Source: Prevotellaceae bacterium UBA6417 (GTDB lineage: Bacteria; Bacteroidota; Bacteroidia; Bacteroidales; Bacteroidaceae). Taken from it: DNA of 47,823 nt. Below the pieces are notes generated by a model. That model saw only the letters and a program-made list of their open reading frames with translations. It did no database searches and was not told the origin of the DNA. The stretch is from positions 13,717-61,539 of the forward strand of contig DJPH01000040.1 of assembly GCA_002439755.1 (NCBI GenBank), written 5' to 3'. Each line of letters opens with the position of its first letter. Position 1 is the stretch's first letter. Made by a program: the position numbers and the translations under genes. This document shows positions 16,461 to 24,862 of this stretch, in pieces.

Positions 16461-16528
16461 CAGTTTAACATCTCATTTTTGTCGTTGATGTTACATTTCT
16501 ATCTCAAAATCGTTTCAGTTTAACATCT
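16461..16528 (+). promoter_or_regulatory. 13-bp direct repeats upstream of the giant protein promoter
   Basis: CAGTTTAACATCT occurs at 16461-16473 and again at 16516-16528, five helical turns apart (55 bp). Between them lies GATGTTACA, a diverged inverted copy of the same word. The second copy ends 6 bp before the -7 box. This could be an operator pair for an unknown regulator. Confidence 0.4.
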
Positions 16529-16534
16529 AATCGC

Positions 16535-16542
16535 TATCTTTG
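16535..16542 (+). promoter_or_regulatory. -7 box for the discoidin-repeat protein
   Basis: TATCTTTG followed by C. It gives a leader of about 150 nt before the ATG at 16700, which contains a small hairpin ACCTTAT/ATAAGGT at 16599-16615. Confidence 0.6.
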
Positions 16543-16699
16543 CAACCTGCTGTTGGCACACACCACAACAGAAGTTAAACACAGGTCTTCCGAGCTACAC
16601 CTTATTATATAAGGTAAACACATGTCATTGCCAACAGAATCAAAAAGGACAAAACAATATTATATAACCACACACAATGTCAAATTTAAAATCAAAAGC

Positions 16700-19600
16700 A
16701 TGAGAAAGTACTTTATGATGCTGACGCTGCTCCTGCTGGGCGGCTTCGGCCTGAATGCACTTGAAGCACATGCAGGCAAGGCTCCTGCCCCGGAAGACAA
16801 GGTCTATACCTGGAGCATGGACGAACCATTGCTTACACGTGTGCTCAACGACGGTACGGGACAGATTGTCTCGAACGCACAGAGCGGAGGCGATGAATCG
16901 CCGGGTGACGGCTCCAACTATGAAAACCTCATAGACGGAAACATCGAGACCTTGTTCCACTCTGTATGGTCAACAGACTTTGCAGCCGACGAGGCTCCCA
17001 AGACAGGTACGGGATATCACAACCTGCAAGTCAGGTTGGACGAGGCCGTGGACGTATTCTTCTTTCGCTACATAGGGCGAAACAACGACACCTATCACGA
17101 CAACCCCACCCACATTGTCATTTATGCCACCAACGACGACGAGCTGGGAGCATCGCCCAAGTATGACGTGAGCCCCAACGACAAGTGGAACCTCATCACC
17201 GAACTCAAGGAAGGGTTCCCCACCAACGCTGCAGGACTCTACACATCACCTGCAATCGTCATGAACGAAGCCTACAAATATATCCGCTTCGTAGTCAAGA
17301 ACACCAACACCTGCAACACAGTATCCTGGCGCATGTTTACCTACCCGGACATCACCGGAGTCACCTTCAACGTGAGCGAATTCCAGCTATACCCGGGACA
17401 CGAAGTCACCGAGCCGTCACAACTGCTGCAAGTGCTTGTAGACAAAATCAAGGACGAAGGCCTGTCAATAGTAGCCGGCACCGACCCCGGATACTATCCG
17501 CAAGACAAGGCAGAAGCCTATCACACAGCCTACAACAAAGCCGAAGACGCACTGCTGACAGGCAACGGCGACATGGCAGCCATCTATGAAGAACTCACCA
17601 AAACCTACAACGAAGCCAAGGAAGCCCTCATAGGCATGACCAGCGGATACTACAACTTTATCAGCGCCTATGCCGGCTTCGAAGAACAGCAAGAGACACG
17701 CATGTGCATGCAGGCAGCCACACAAAGCACCCTGAGATGGAGAGCCTATAACGAAAAAGACGCCTACAGCCTGTTCAAAGTGACCGACCTGGGCGACGGA
17801 ACCTTCACAGTGCAGAGCGTGGCAACACAGGAATACCTCTCTACCACACCGGGAACAGCCACCGTGCAAAAGACAGCCGTGGAAAGCACACCGCAGATAT
17901 TCACATCGGTAGGCACACAGCAATGGCTCATTGCCAACACCGAAAACCCGCTGGGATATACAGTAGACGGAGTGTCGGGCGGCGCAGCCAAGACCGGAAA
18001 CATCGTGACCTGGACCGGAGGTGTCAACACCACATCGTCGTGGTATGTTCACAAGATAACCGACGAAAGCCTTATCAAGGAAATCGAAGCCTCGGCCGAA
18101 AGCCAGATAGCAGCCGACCTGCTCAACGAGCTGATAAAGACTTCAAAGGCCACACGGCAACTTGCCAACGACTATATTGCACTGCTCAAAGACGGCGATC
18201 AGATAAGTGGCAATGCCAACAGCCCCAGCGATGGAGGCCCGTTCAGCTATCTCATCGACGGCAACATCAACACCTGCGTACACTCGGAATGGAAAGCCGA
18301 ATGGGCAGCACCCCAGATCGAAGGCAAAGGATGGCACAACCTGCAGTTCGACCTTCGCACACAGGTCAACAAAATCAAGTTCAACTATATCGGACGTAAC
18401 AACACAAGCGGATGGACAGACTCGCCCAACTACATCTCCATCTACGCCACCAACGACGACGAACTGGCCAAGAGCACGGCTGCAGCCGACTCTACCTTGT
18501 GGACACTCATCACTGACCTCACCAAGGCAAATACCGACTTCCCGGCCAACGTTGCCGCGGCCAAGTTCGAATCGGATGTAATAGACTTGGGGTCAGACTA
18601 CAGATATCTGCGCTTCGTCATCAAGAACACCACCTGCGTGGACGGCGGCAACCGCAGCAACGCATTCGCCTCTCCCAGCGTGACAGGTATCACATTCAAT
18701 CTGAGCGAACTGCAAATCTATAACGGCATTCCCGCACAGACTTCCGAATACTATACAGTGGAAGGCATGAAAGATGCCTGTGACAACTACGACGCACTCG
18801 TAAAGGCCGCAGCCGAAAAGATTGCCAACCTCACAGCCACAACAGCCGATGTGGCAGCCCTCGAAGCAGCAGTTGAAAAAATCAAAGAGCTATATGTGGA
18901 CCGCACGGTTATCAAGGAAGAAATGGTGAAGATGCTGAAAGAAGCCAACACCATCTATAACGACGTGGTTGCCTACAAGATGATTACCAACGCAGCCAAC
19001 AACGAAGGAGGCCAGGTATCGGTCAACTCAACCAGCGGAAAAGCCCTGAGCTACCTCATCGACGGCGACAGCGAAGACGGTGAAGCCATATTCCACTCAC
19101 AATGGGCCGACGGCGATGCAGCATCAATGAAAGACAAGGACATGACAGAAGACAAATGGAAGGAATACAATGAAAAGAACGGTGGAACCGGCATCGGCTA
19201 CCACAACATACAGTTCCGCCTGAATGTGCCCGAGTCAAAGTTTAACTTTATGTTCATCACCCGCAACAGCGGCACATGGTCTGACACACCCAACTACATC
19301 AAGATACTCGCCACCAACGACGAGCAGCTGGGAGCCAGCACCGACAATGCCGACGAATCGAAATGGGACGAGATAGTGACCATGGCCGACAAGTCGTACT
19401 ATAAGGAGACCTACAACCGCGAACTTCCCGACAACGTTGTGGATGTCAAGTTCCCCACACGTGGCGCATCTCACGTTACATACAACTCGTCCGACATTGA
19501 CATGGGCAAAGACTACAAGTATATACGCTTTGTGGTTCTCGGCACCAACAACGCAGACCTTGACGGACAGGACCGCAATATCAACCGCGTGTTCAACAGC

Positions 19601-22027
19601 CCCGACATCACAGGTATCTCGTGGAACCTCACCGAATTCCAACTCTACGGACGCGGAAGTGCCGCTCTTGTCAACAGCATTCCCGGCATGAAAGAAGCCG
19701 CCGACAAGCTGAAAGCAGTGCTCGATGTACACAACAACCTGGACGAAACAGCCTACACACAGCAAACCATCGAAGAGCTCCAGAACGCACTTGCAGGAGT
19801 CAAGGCCCTCTATGTTGACCGCTCACAACTGGCAAGCATGATGGACACTCTCGTACGAAAGGGACGCAAGCTCTACAGCAGCGTAGTAGGTTCGCGCCTT
19901 ATCTATAAGGAAGACCAGATGAGTGCCAACAGCTCGCAACCCAGCCAAGGCGGCACGCTCGCCAATCTGATTGACGACAACTACAACACTGTATTTCACA
20001 GTATATGGTACAACTCCAATGAAGACGGGCAAGACTTCGGCATGAAGTCACCTAACATTACCGTGGGTGAATGGGAGGATCTTATGAACTCTAACCCTGA
20101 GGCCTATCCACATACAGGCACAGGATATCACAACTTGCAAGTTCAATTTGAGCACCCCGTAAGCAAATTCTTCTTTGAATATACCGGACGAAACAACGCA
20201 ACATGGAGTGATTCTCCCACACAGATTGCCATCTTTGCCACCAACGACGACCAGCTCGGAGCCAGCACCGACAATGCCGACCAAGACTCGTGGGACAGCA
20301 TTACCGAACTCAACGAAGGAGCCAAAGCCAACAGCGCACTGGCATACTTCCGCTCCGACAACATAGATCTGGGCAAAGAATACAAATATGTAAGGCTCGT
20401 TGTCAAGCGCACCACCAACTCCAGCCGTCCCGAAAGCGAGGCCGACCGCATCAACCGCCTGTTCCGTTCACCCGAAGTGACCGGCATCACATGGAACGCT
20501 TCAGAATTCCAGGTGTACGAACTCGGCGACAGAGCACAGGTGAACTACGTTGACGGCATGAAAGATGCCGCCGACAAGCTCTATCAGGAAATAGCAGCGA
20601 CGGAAAACCTCAAAGACCAGGAATTGTCGATGAAAGCATATCAGGGACTCAAGAATGCCGTCAACGACGTGCTGGCCCTCTATGCCGACAATGCAGCCCT
20701 GAAGATTAAACTCGGCGAAATCGAAGACGAACTGGCCGAAGCCGAAGTAGACCCATCCAAGGTTGCCTATGCACCCGACCAGAATGTCATTGATGAACTG
20801 CAGACAGCTCACGACAATGTGCAGAACAGTGTTACAGACAAGCCTACCAAGGCCGAGATAGACGGGCTTATCGAAACCCTTGAAAAGGCTCACGAAACCT
20901 ATGTTTCCAAGCTGAACACCGTGCAGCCCGACAAGTGGTACTATATCACCTGCGCATCTGAAGGCTTCTACTCTGACGGCGTGGCTCTCTATATGAACAC
21001 GGCCAACAGCGGTGACGTCATCAACTGGAAAGGCGCAGACGATGCCCAGCCCTACGAGGGACAGGCTTCTGCCATGTGGCGTTTCGTGCCCATAGAAGGC
21101 AAGACAGGCGAATATGCCATCCAGAACTTCTTGACGACACACTACATAGGAGCCTATCGCGGCAAAGGCGATGCCAACCGTCCGCTGATATGCAATGCCG
21201 ACACCGCTGCATACATTGTCAAATACATCTCCAAGGGCAAGGTGGCCATCATCTCACAGGAAGAAAGCAATACAGAACCCTGTGGCTTCCATGCACAAGA
21301 AGGTGACAAGCTGCTCGTGTCCTGGTCGGCCAATTCGGCAGCTTCTGAATGGACTCTCACCGAAATCGAAGATGACATGGCTTCTATCTATATGCCGCAA
21401 AACAGCATGCAGCTGCTCACTTTGCCATTCAACATGGAGGAAGAAGGTGCTACCTTGGCAGACCTGAACCCTGACGTTACAACCTACACGCTGAAGAACC
21501 TTACCATCGACGAGGAAGGCAAGACCATCGTTGAACTGACAAAAAAGAACACCTTTAAGGCAGGTGAACCGTTTATCATTACCGTAGGCAACTACGAGGA
21601 GTATGACAGCAGCATCAGCGAATCCATGCCGATAGTATTCCCGCGCTACAATGACATCATCACCGAAGCCCTCACTGTGAACGGACTGGTTGGTACTCTC
21701 GACAAGATTGCACTCAACAAGAAGCGCATGGGCTATGTAACATACGACGGAATCCACTTGACGACAAGCAGCACTGTAATCAACGGACTGAGCGGATATA
21801 TCAACCCGACATTGGTTGAGCCGCAGGAAGGTGAGACAGACCTGCAAATCGTAATCAACGGTAAGATTGATGCCATCAAGACTGTTGAAACAGTAAAGAA
21901 CACCATCGTTAATGTTTACACAATAGACGGGAAACTTGTCAAGCGCAATGTAAAGACTTCGGAAGCCACCAAAGGCTTGAAGAAAGGACTCTACATCGTA
22001 GGCAAAAAGAAAATAGCCGTTAAGTAA
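16700..22027 (+). CDS. Giant secreted protein with four discoidin-like (F5/8 type C) repeats
   Basis: A 1,775-residue protein with signal peptide MRKYFMMLTLLLLGGFGLNALEAHA. Four diverged repeats each begin with a LIDGN-type motif and contain FHS(V/Q/I)W, GYHNLQ, IYATNDDELG and YKYIRFVVK; they start near residues 75, 516, 784 and 1088. This is the galactose-binding-like F5/8 type C pattern. Helical linkers (SIPGMKEAADKLKAVLDVHNN type) separate them. Trefoil-like modules lie after repeat 1 (about residues 315-450) and after repeat 4 (about 1410-1560). The C-terminus (YTIDGKLVKRN..., KKGLYIVGKKKIAVK) is a sorting-type module. No catalytic domain is visible, so an adhesin or glycan-binding surface protein is likely. 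The upstream ATG at 16622 would spoil the signal peptide. Confidence 0.8.
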   Translation: MRKYFMMLTLLLLGGFGLNALEAHAGKAPAPEDKVYTWSMDEPLLTRVLNDGTGQIVSNAQSGGDESPGDGSNYENLIDGNIETLFHSVWSTDFAADEAPKTGTGYHNLQVRLDEAVDVFFFRYIGRNNDTYHDNPTHIVIYATNDDELGASPKYDVSPNDKWNLITELKEGFPTNAAGLYTSPAIVMNEAYKYIRFVVKNTNTCNTVSWRMFTYPDITGVTFNVSEFQLYPGHEVTEPSQLLQVLVDKIKDEGLSIVAGTDPGYYPQDKAEAYHTAYNKAEDALLTGNGDMAAIYEELTKTYNEAKEALIGMTSGYYNFISAYAGFEEQQETRMCMQAATQSTLRWRAYNEKDAYSLFKVTDLGDGTFTVQSVATQEYLSTTPGTATVQKTAVESTPQIFTSVGTQQWLIANTENPLGYTVDGVSGGAAKTGNIVTWTGGVNTTSSWYVHKITDESLIKEIEASAESQIAADLLNELIKTSKATRQLANDYIALLKDGDQISGNANSPSDGGPFSYLIDGNINTCVHSEWKAEWAAPQIEGKGWHNLQFDLRTQVNKIKFNYIGRNNTSGWTDSPNYISIYATNDDELAKSTAAADSTLWTLITDLTKANTDFPANVAAAKFESDVIDLGSDYRYLRFVIKNTTCVDGGNRSNAFASPSVTGITFNLSELQIYNGIPAQTSEYYTVEGMKDACDNYDALVKAAAEKIANLTATTADVAALEAAVEKIKELYVDRTVIKEEMVKMLKEANTIYNDVVAYKMITNAANNEGGQVSVNSTSGKALSYLIDGDSEDGEAIFHSQWADGDAASMKDKDMTEDKWKEYNEKNGGTGIGYHNIQFRLNVPESKFNFMFITRNSGTWSDTPNYIKILATNDEQLGASTDNADESKWDEIVTMADKSYYKETYNRELPDNVVDVKFPTRGASHVTYNSSDIDMGKDYKYIRFVVLGTNNADLDGQDRNINRVFNSPDITGISWNLTEFQLYGRGSAALVNSIPGMKEAADKLKAVLDVHNNLDETAYTQQTIEELQNALAGVKALYVDRSQLASMMDTLVRKGRKLYSSVVGSRLIYKEDQMSANSSQPSQGGTLANLIDDNYNTVFHSIWYNSNEDGQDFGMKSPNITVGEWEDLMNSNPEAYPHTGTGYHNLQVQFEHPVSKFFFEYTGRNNATWSDSPTQIAIFATNDDQLGASTDNADQDSWDSITELNEGAKANSALAYFRSDNIDLGKEYKYVRLVVKRTTNSSRPESEADRINRLFRSPEVTGITWNASEFQVYELGDRAQVNYVDGMKDAADKLYQEIAATENLKDQELSMKAYQGLKNAVNDVLALYADNAALKIKLGEIEDELAEAEVDPSKVAYAPDQNVIDELQTAHDNVQNSVTDKPTKAEIDGLIETLEKAHETYVSKLNTVQPDKWYYITCASEGFYSDGVALYMNTANSGDVINWKGADDAQPYEGQASAMWRFVPIEGKTGEYAIQNFLTTHYIGAYRGKGDANRPLICNADTAAYIVKYISKGKVAIISQEESNTEPCGFHAQEGDKLLVSWSANSAASEWTLTEIEDDMASIYMPQNSMQLLTLPFNMEEEGATLADLNPDVTTYTLKNLTIDEEGKTIVELTKKNTFKAGEPFIITVGNYEEYDSSISESMPIVFPRYNDIITEALTVNGLVGTLDKIALNKKRMGYVTYDGIHLTTSSTVINGLSGYINPTLVEPQEGETDLQIVINGKIDAIKTVETVKNTIVNVYTIDGKLVKRNVKTSEATKGLKKGLYIVGKKKIAVK

Positions 22028-22055
22028 TACTGCAAGCAACAAAAGGCTAAAACCT

Positions 22056-22105
22056 TACAAACAATAATCGGGTGTGCCATTCGGCACACCCGATTATTGT
22101 TTGTA
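22056..22105 (+). terminator. Terminator of the discoidin-repeat gene
   Basis: A perfect 23-bp stem (22056-22078 against 22083-22105) with a four-base loop ATTC, 28 bp after the stop codon. Confidence 0.9.
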
Positions 22106-22157
22106 GCAACAGCTATAGCATTAGAATCATTCAGCAAACTGCACTTGCCTGCATTAC

Positions 22158-22210
22158 AATAGCACTCTGTGTGTATACCAACACAGTCGATATACACACA
22201 GAGTGCTATT
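22158..22210 (-). terminator. Terminator overlapping the comM stop codon
   Basis: A perfect 19-bp inverted repeat (22158-22176 and 22192-22210) with a 15-base loop. One arm contains the comM stop codon at 22206-22208, so the last codons of comM form part of its own terminator. Confidence 0.75.
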
Positions 22211-23744
22211 CACCCCAATTGGCACGGTCAAGACTGCGGTAGCCCACAGCCTCGGATATATGAAAACCGGTAACCCTTTCGCAACCTTCGAGGTCTGCAA
22301 TGGTACGTGCCACTTTAAGAATCTTCTCGTAGGCACGGGCCGACATGCTGAACCTTTCCATAGCCGTGCGCAGTATGCACATCCCGCTTTCATCAGGAAG
22401 GACATAGTCATGCAGCAATTTAGAATTCATTTGCGCATTGCAATGGATGTGGGGCACATGCTTGAAACGCTTGGTCTGCATCTCTCGTGCTGCCATGACA
22501 TTACGCCTTATCTCGGCACTGTTTTTACCCGGAGACGCTGATGACAAATCACTGAATGAAAGCGGAACCACTTCACACTGAATATCTATGCGGTCAAGCA
22601 ATGGACCGCTTATCTTATTCATATAACGCTTTATCTGACCCGGAGAGCACTCACACCGATGCTTGGGATCATTGTAGTAGCCACACGGGCAAGGATTCAT
22701 GGCTGCCACGAGTTGGAAACTGCACGGAAGCTCGATGTGATATTTAGCTCTATTGATAGAAATAAGACGATCCTCAAGAGGCTGCCTGAGCGTCTCAAGT
22801 GCCGAACGGCTGAACTCGGGAAGCTCGTCAAGAAAGAGCACGCCATTATGGGCCAATGATATTTCTCCGGGACGGAAAGTCGCCCCGCCTCCTATCAACG
22901 CTACATCTGAAATTGTATGATGAGGGCTGCGAAAAGGCCGTTGCGAAATAAGAGATATCTGCGATGGCAACAGACCGGCCACGGAATGAATCTGCGTTGT
23001 CTCCAAGCTTTCAGACAGTGACAACGGCGGCAGAATGGTCGGCATACGCTTAGCCATCATAGACTTTCCACAGCCGGGGCTGCCTATAAGCAGGAGATTA
23101 TGACCTCCGGCTGCAGCTATTTCAAAAGCACGTTTAACGCTTTCCTGACCACGGACCTCACTAAAGTCTGTTTCAAAATCGGTTTGATGACGGTAAAACT
23201 CAGCGCGAGTATCAACTTCCGTTTGCTGCAAGGAATCTTCTCCATTCAAGAAGTCAACAACCTCGATAATATGGCGTGCGCCATATACTTTCAGTCGATC
23301 AACCACAGCAGCCTCACGGACATTGGCAACTGGTACTATCAGATTTTCGAATCCTCTCGCACGGGCTTCAATGGCAATAGGAAGACAGCCACACACGGGG
23401 CGCAGAGTTCCGTCAAGTCCCAACTCTCCGAGCAAAAGCGTTTTGGATAGCTTGTCGCGGCCAACAATTCCGGCACAAACCATCATTGCTATGGCAATCG
23501 GCAAATCGTATGCAGTGCCCTCTTTCCGCAGATTGGCAGGAGCCAGATTAATAATGATTGACTGCTGCGGATGCTTGTAGCCACTGTTGGTGATGGCACT
23601 CGTCACCCTGCTGTAGCTTTCGCGGATTGCCGTATCAGGCAATCCGGATATCAGAAGCTTTTGGCCACGATAAGTGTTTACTTCGATTTCAATGATGGTT
23701 GCAACCAATCCGTTGACAGCTGCACTGAATAGATGTACTAGCAT
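22206..23744 (-). CDS. comM: ComM/YifB family AAA+ ATPase (Mg chelatase-like)
   Basis: A 512-residue protein with the three-part ComM layout: an N-terminal Lon-protease-like domain (VHLFSAAVNGLVATIIEIEV, GLPDTAIRES), a Mg-chelatase AAA+ core with Walker A GSPGCGKSM and Walker B LFLDELPEF, and the C-terminal helical domain (SARAYEKILKVARTIADLEG). Its insertion CPCGYYNDPKHRCECSPGQIKRYMNKISGPLLDRIDIQ is also characteristic. ComM is a branch-migration helicase in natural transformation; its role in Bacteroidales is less clear. The start MLVHLFSAAV is preferred over the ATG three codons upstream. It follows the TlpA-like gene by 12 bp. Confidence 0.93.
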   Translation of the reverse strand: MLVHLFSAAVNGLVATIIEIEVNTYRGQKLLISGLPDTAIRESYSRVTSAITNSGYKHPQQSIIINLAPANLRKEGTAYDLPIAIAMMVCAGIVGRDKLSKTLLLGELGLDGTLRPVCGCLPIAIEARARGFENLIVPVANVREAAVVDRLKVYGARHIIEVVDFLNGEDSLQQTEVDTRAEFYRHQTDFETDFSEVRGQESVKRAFEIAAAGGHNLLLIGSPGCGKSMMAKRMPTILPPLSLSESLETTQIHSVAGLLPSQISLISQRPFRSPHHTISDVALIGGGATFRPGEISLAHNGVLFLDELPEFSRSALETLRQPLEDRLISINRAKYHIELPCSFQLVAAMNPCPCGYYNDPKHRCECSPGQIKRYMNKISGPLLDRIDIQCEVVPLSFSDLSSASPGKNSAEIRRNVMAAREMQTKRFKHVPHIHCNAQMNSKLLHDYVLPDESGMCILRTAMERFSMSARAYEKILKVARTIADLEGCERVTGFHISEAVGYRSLDRANWGE

Positions 23745-23756
23745 AATGGACAACCG

Positions 23757-24770
23757 CTAATGTTTGAAAGCCTTTTCCAACTCTAATGGCAAGTCTGCAT
23801 CGTTCAAATCCCTTCCTATGATGCGCCCGCTGCGGTCGACAAGTATATTGGTAGGCAAATAGCGCACTCCGAAAGTACGAACCAATGGTGACTGCCAGGA
23901 CATGCGGTCACAAATCATATACCCGGGAATCGAGTCTGCCCTGACACGCCGTAAAGTCTCTGTCGTATCTGCATCAAGGGATATATTGATAATTCGTATG
24001 CTGTCAAGATATTGGCGCAAAACAGAACGCTGTGCCCGCATAGGGTCGGACATCTCTGAGCTCCACGTAGCCCAAAGCGTAATAAGAGCATAATGATTCT
24101 TGATCGTAGCATTGTTGACTTTCTTTCCATCAACAGTAACAGCTGAAAATGCAGGTAACTTGTTTCCGGTTCGGCAATTTAATTGCCCTGAAAGCCTGCG
24201 TTGCAGCATTTGAAGCGAAGCACGGCCGGGTGCCTTGCCCGACATGAGACGCAACAACTTGCTTATGCGGGCATAATCGGCCTTCTCTTCCGAAAGGAAA
24301 TATTTCTCCAACACAGCCATTGAAGCGTAACTTGCCGGATTGTGAATGATAAAGTCTTCGGCCAGACGTTTTACCTCGCTTGGTGTTTTCTTCATGATAG
24401 AACGGCGGAAGTCCGAAAGTGCCTCATTCTCTTCTGAGCCGGATATACGTGTTGATAGTAAATTATTGGCATCGCCCTTGATTGTGATTGTCTTTCCGGG
24501 AATAGCTATAATAGGCATTTGCAAGAAATTAGGGTATTGAACGGTAAGCAATACCGTGTCATACAATTCATGTGTAAAGCTGAACGCCCCATCTGATATA
24601 CGTATTGTATCAAAACTGCCCCAGGCAGGATCTGTACTGAACACATAAAATTGTCCGTCTTGCAAATGGCGAAAGCTACCTTTAACTGTAACCGAATTGC
24701 CACCTTTGCTGCATGCAGAGACAAGTATAAATAAGAGAGCCATAAGGCTGAAAAGAGATTTTCTCATCAT
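23757..24770 (-). CDS. TlpA-like thioredoxin-fold lipoprotein lacking the CxxC
   Basis: A 337-residue lipoprotein (LVSAC lipobox, Cys20 from the ATG at 24770; the next codon is also ATG). The N-terminal part (VTVKGSFRHLQDGQFYVFS, then IAIPGKTITIKGD) is the DUF4369-like module usual in Bacteroidales TlpA proteins. A helical middle follows, then the thioredoxin domain (LPAFSAVTVDGKKVNNATIKNHYALITLWATW). The active site reads WATWSSEMSD where WCxxC is expected, so both redox cysteines are missing; the cis-Pro region (GVRYLPTNILVDRSGRII) is intact. It cannot be a normal thiol oxidoreductase. It is upstream of comM in the same orientation. Confidence 0.85.
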   Translation of the reverse strand: MMRKSLFSLMALLFILVSACSKGGNSVTVKGSFRHLQDGQFYVFSTDPAWGSFDTIRISDGAFSFTHELYDTVLLTVQYPNFLQMPIIAIPGKTITIKGDANNLLSTRISGSEENEALSDFRRSIMKKTPSEVKRLAEDFIIHNPASYASMAVLEKYFLSEEKADYARISKLLRLMSGKAPGRASLQMLQRRLSGQLNCRTGNKLPAFSAVTVDGKKVNNATIKNHYALITLWATWSSEMSDPMRAQRSVLRQYLDSIRIINISLDADTTETLRRVRADSIPGYMICDRMSWQSPLVRTFGVRYLPTNILVDRSGRIIGRDLNDADLPLELEKAFKH

Positions 24771-24792
24771 GTGCGGCTGTATTGTATTAAAC

Positions 24793-24827
24793 AATAAGGT
24801 CCGCTCGTTTTCTGAGCGGACCTTATT
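24793..24827 (-). terminator. Terminator after the TPR/OmpA-like lipoprotein gene
   Basis: A perfect 14-bp stem AATAAGGTCCGCTC (24793-24806) and its complement (24814-24827) with a seven-base loop. It lies between the TPR lipoprotein stop and the TlpA-like start. Confidence 0.8.
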
Positions 24828-24862
24828 TTGTAAGCGGCATTCCGCTTGATTCGTCAAATTAG

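Noticed and set aside
22206..23744. A natural competence locus around comM
   Set aside because: No other competence gene lies nearby; comM is paired with an unrelated lipoprotein gene.
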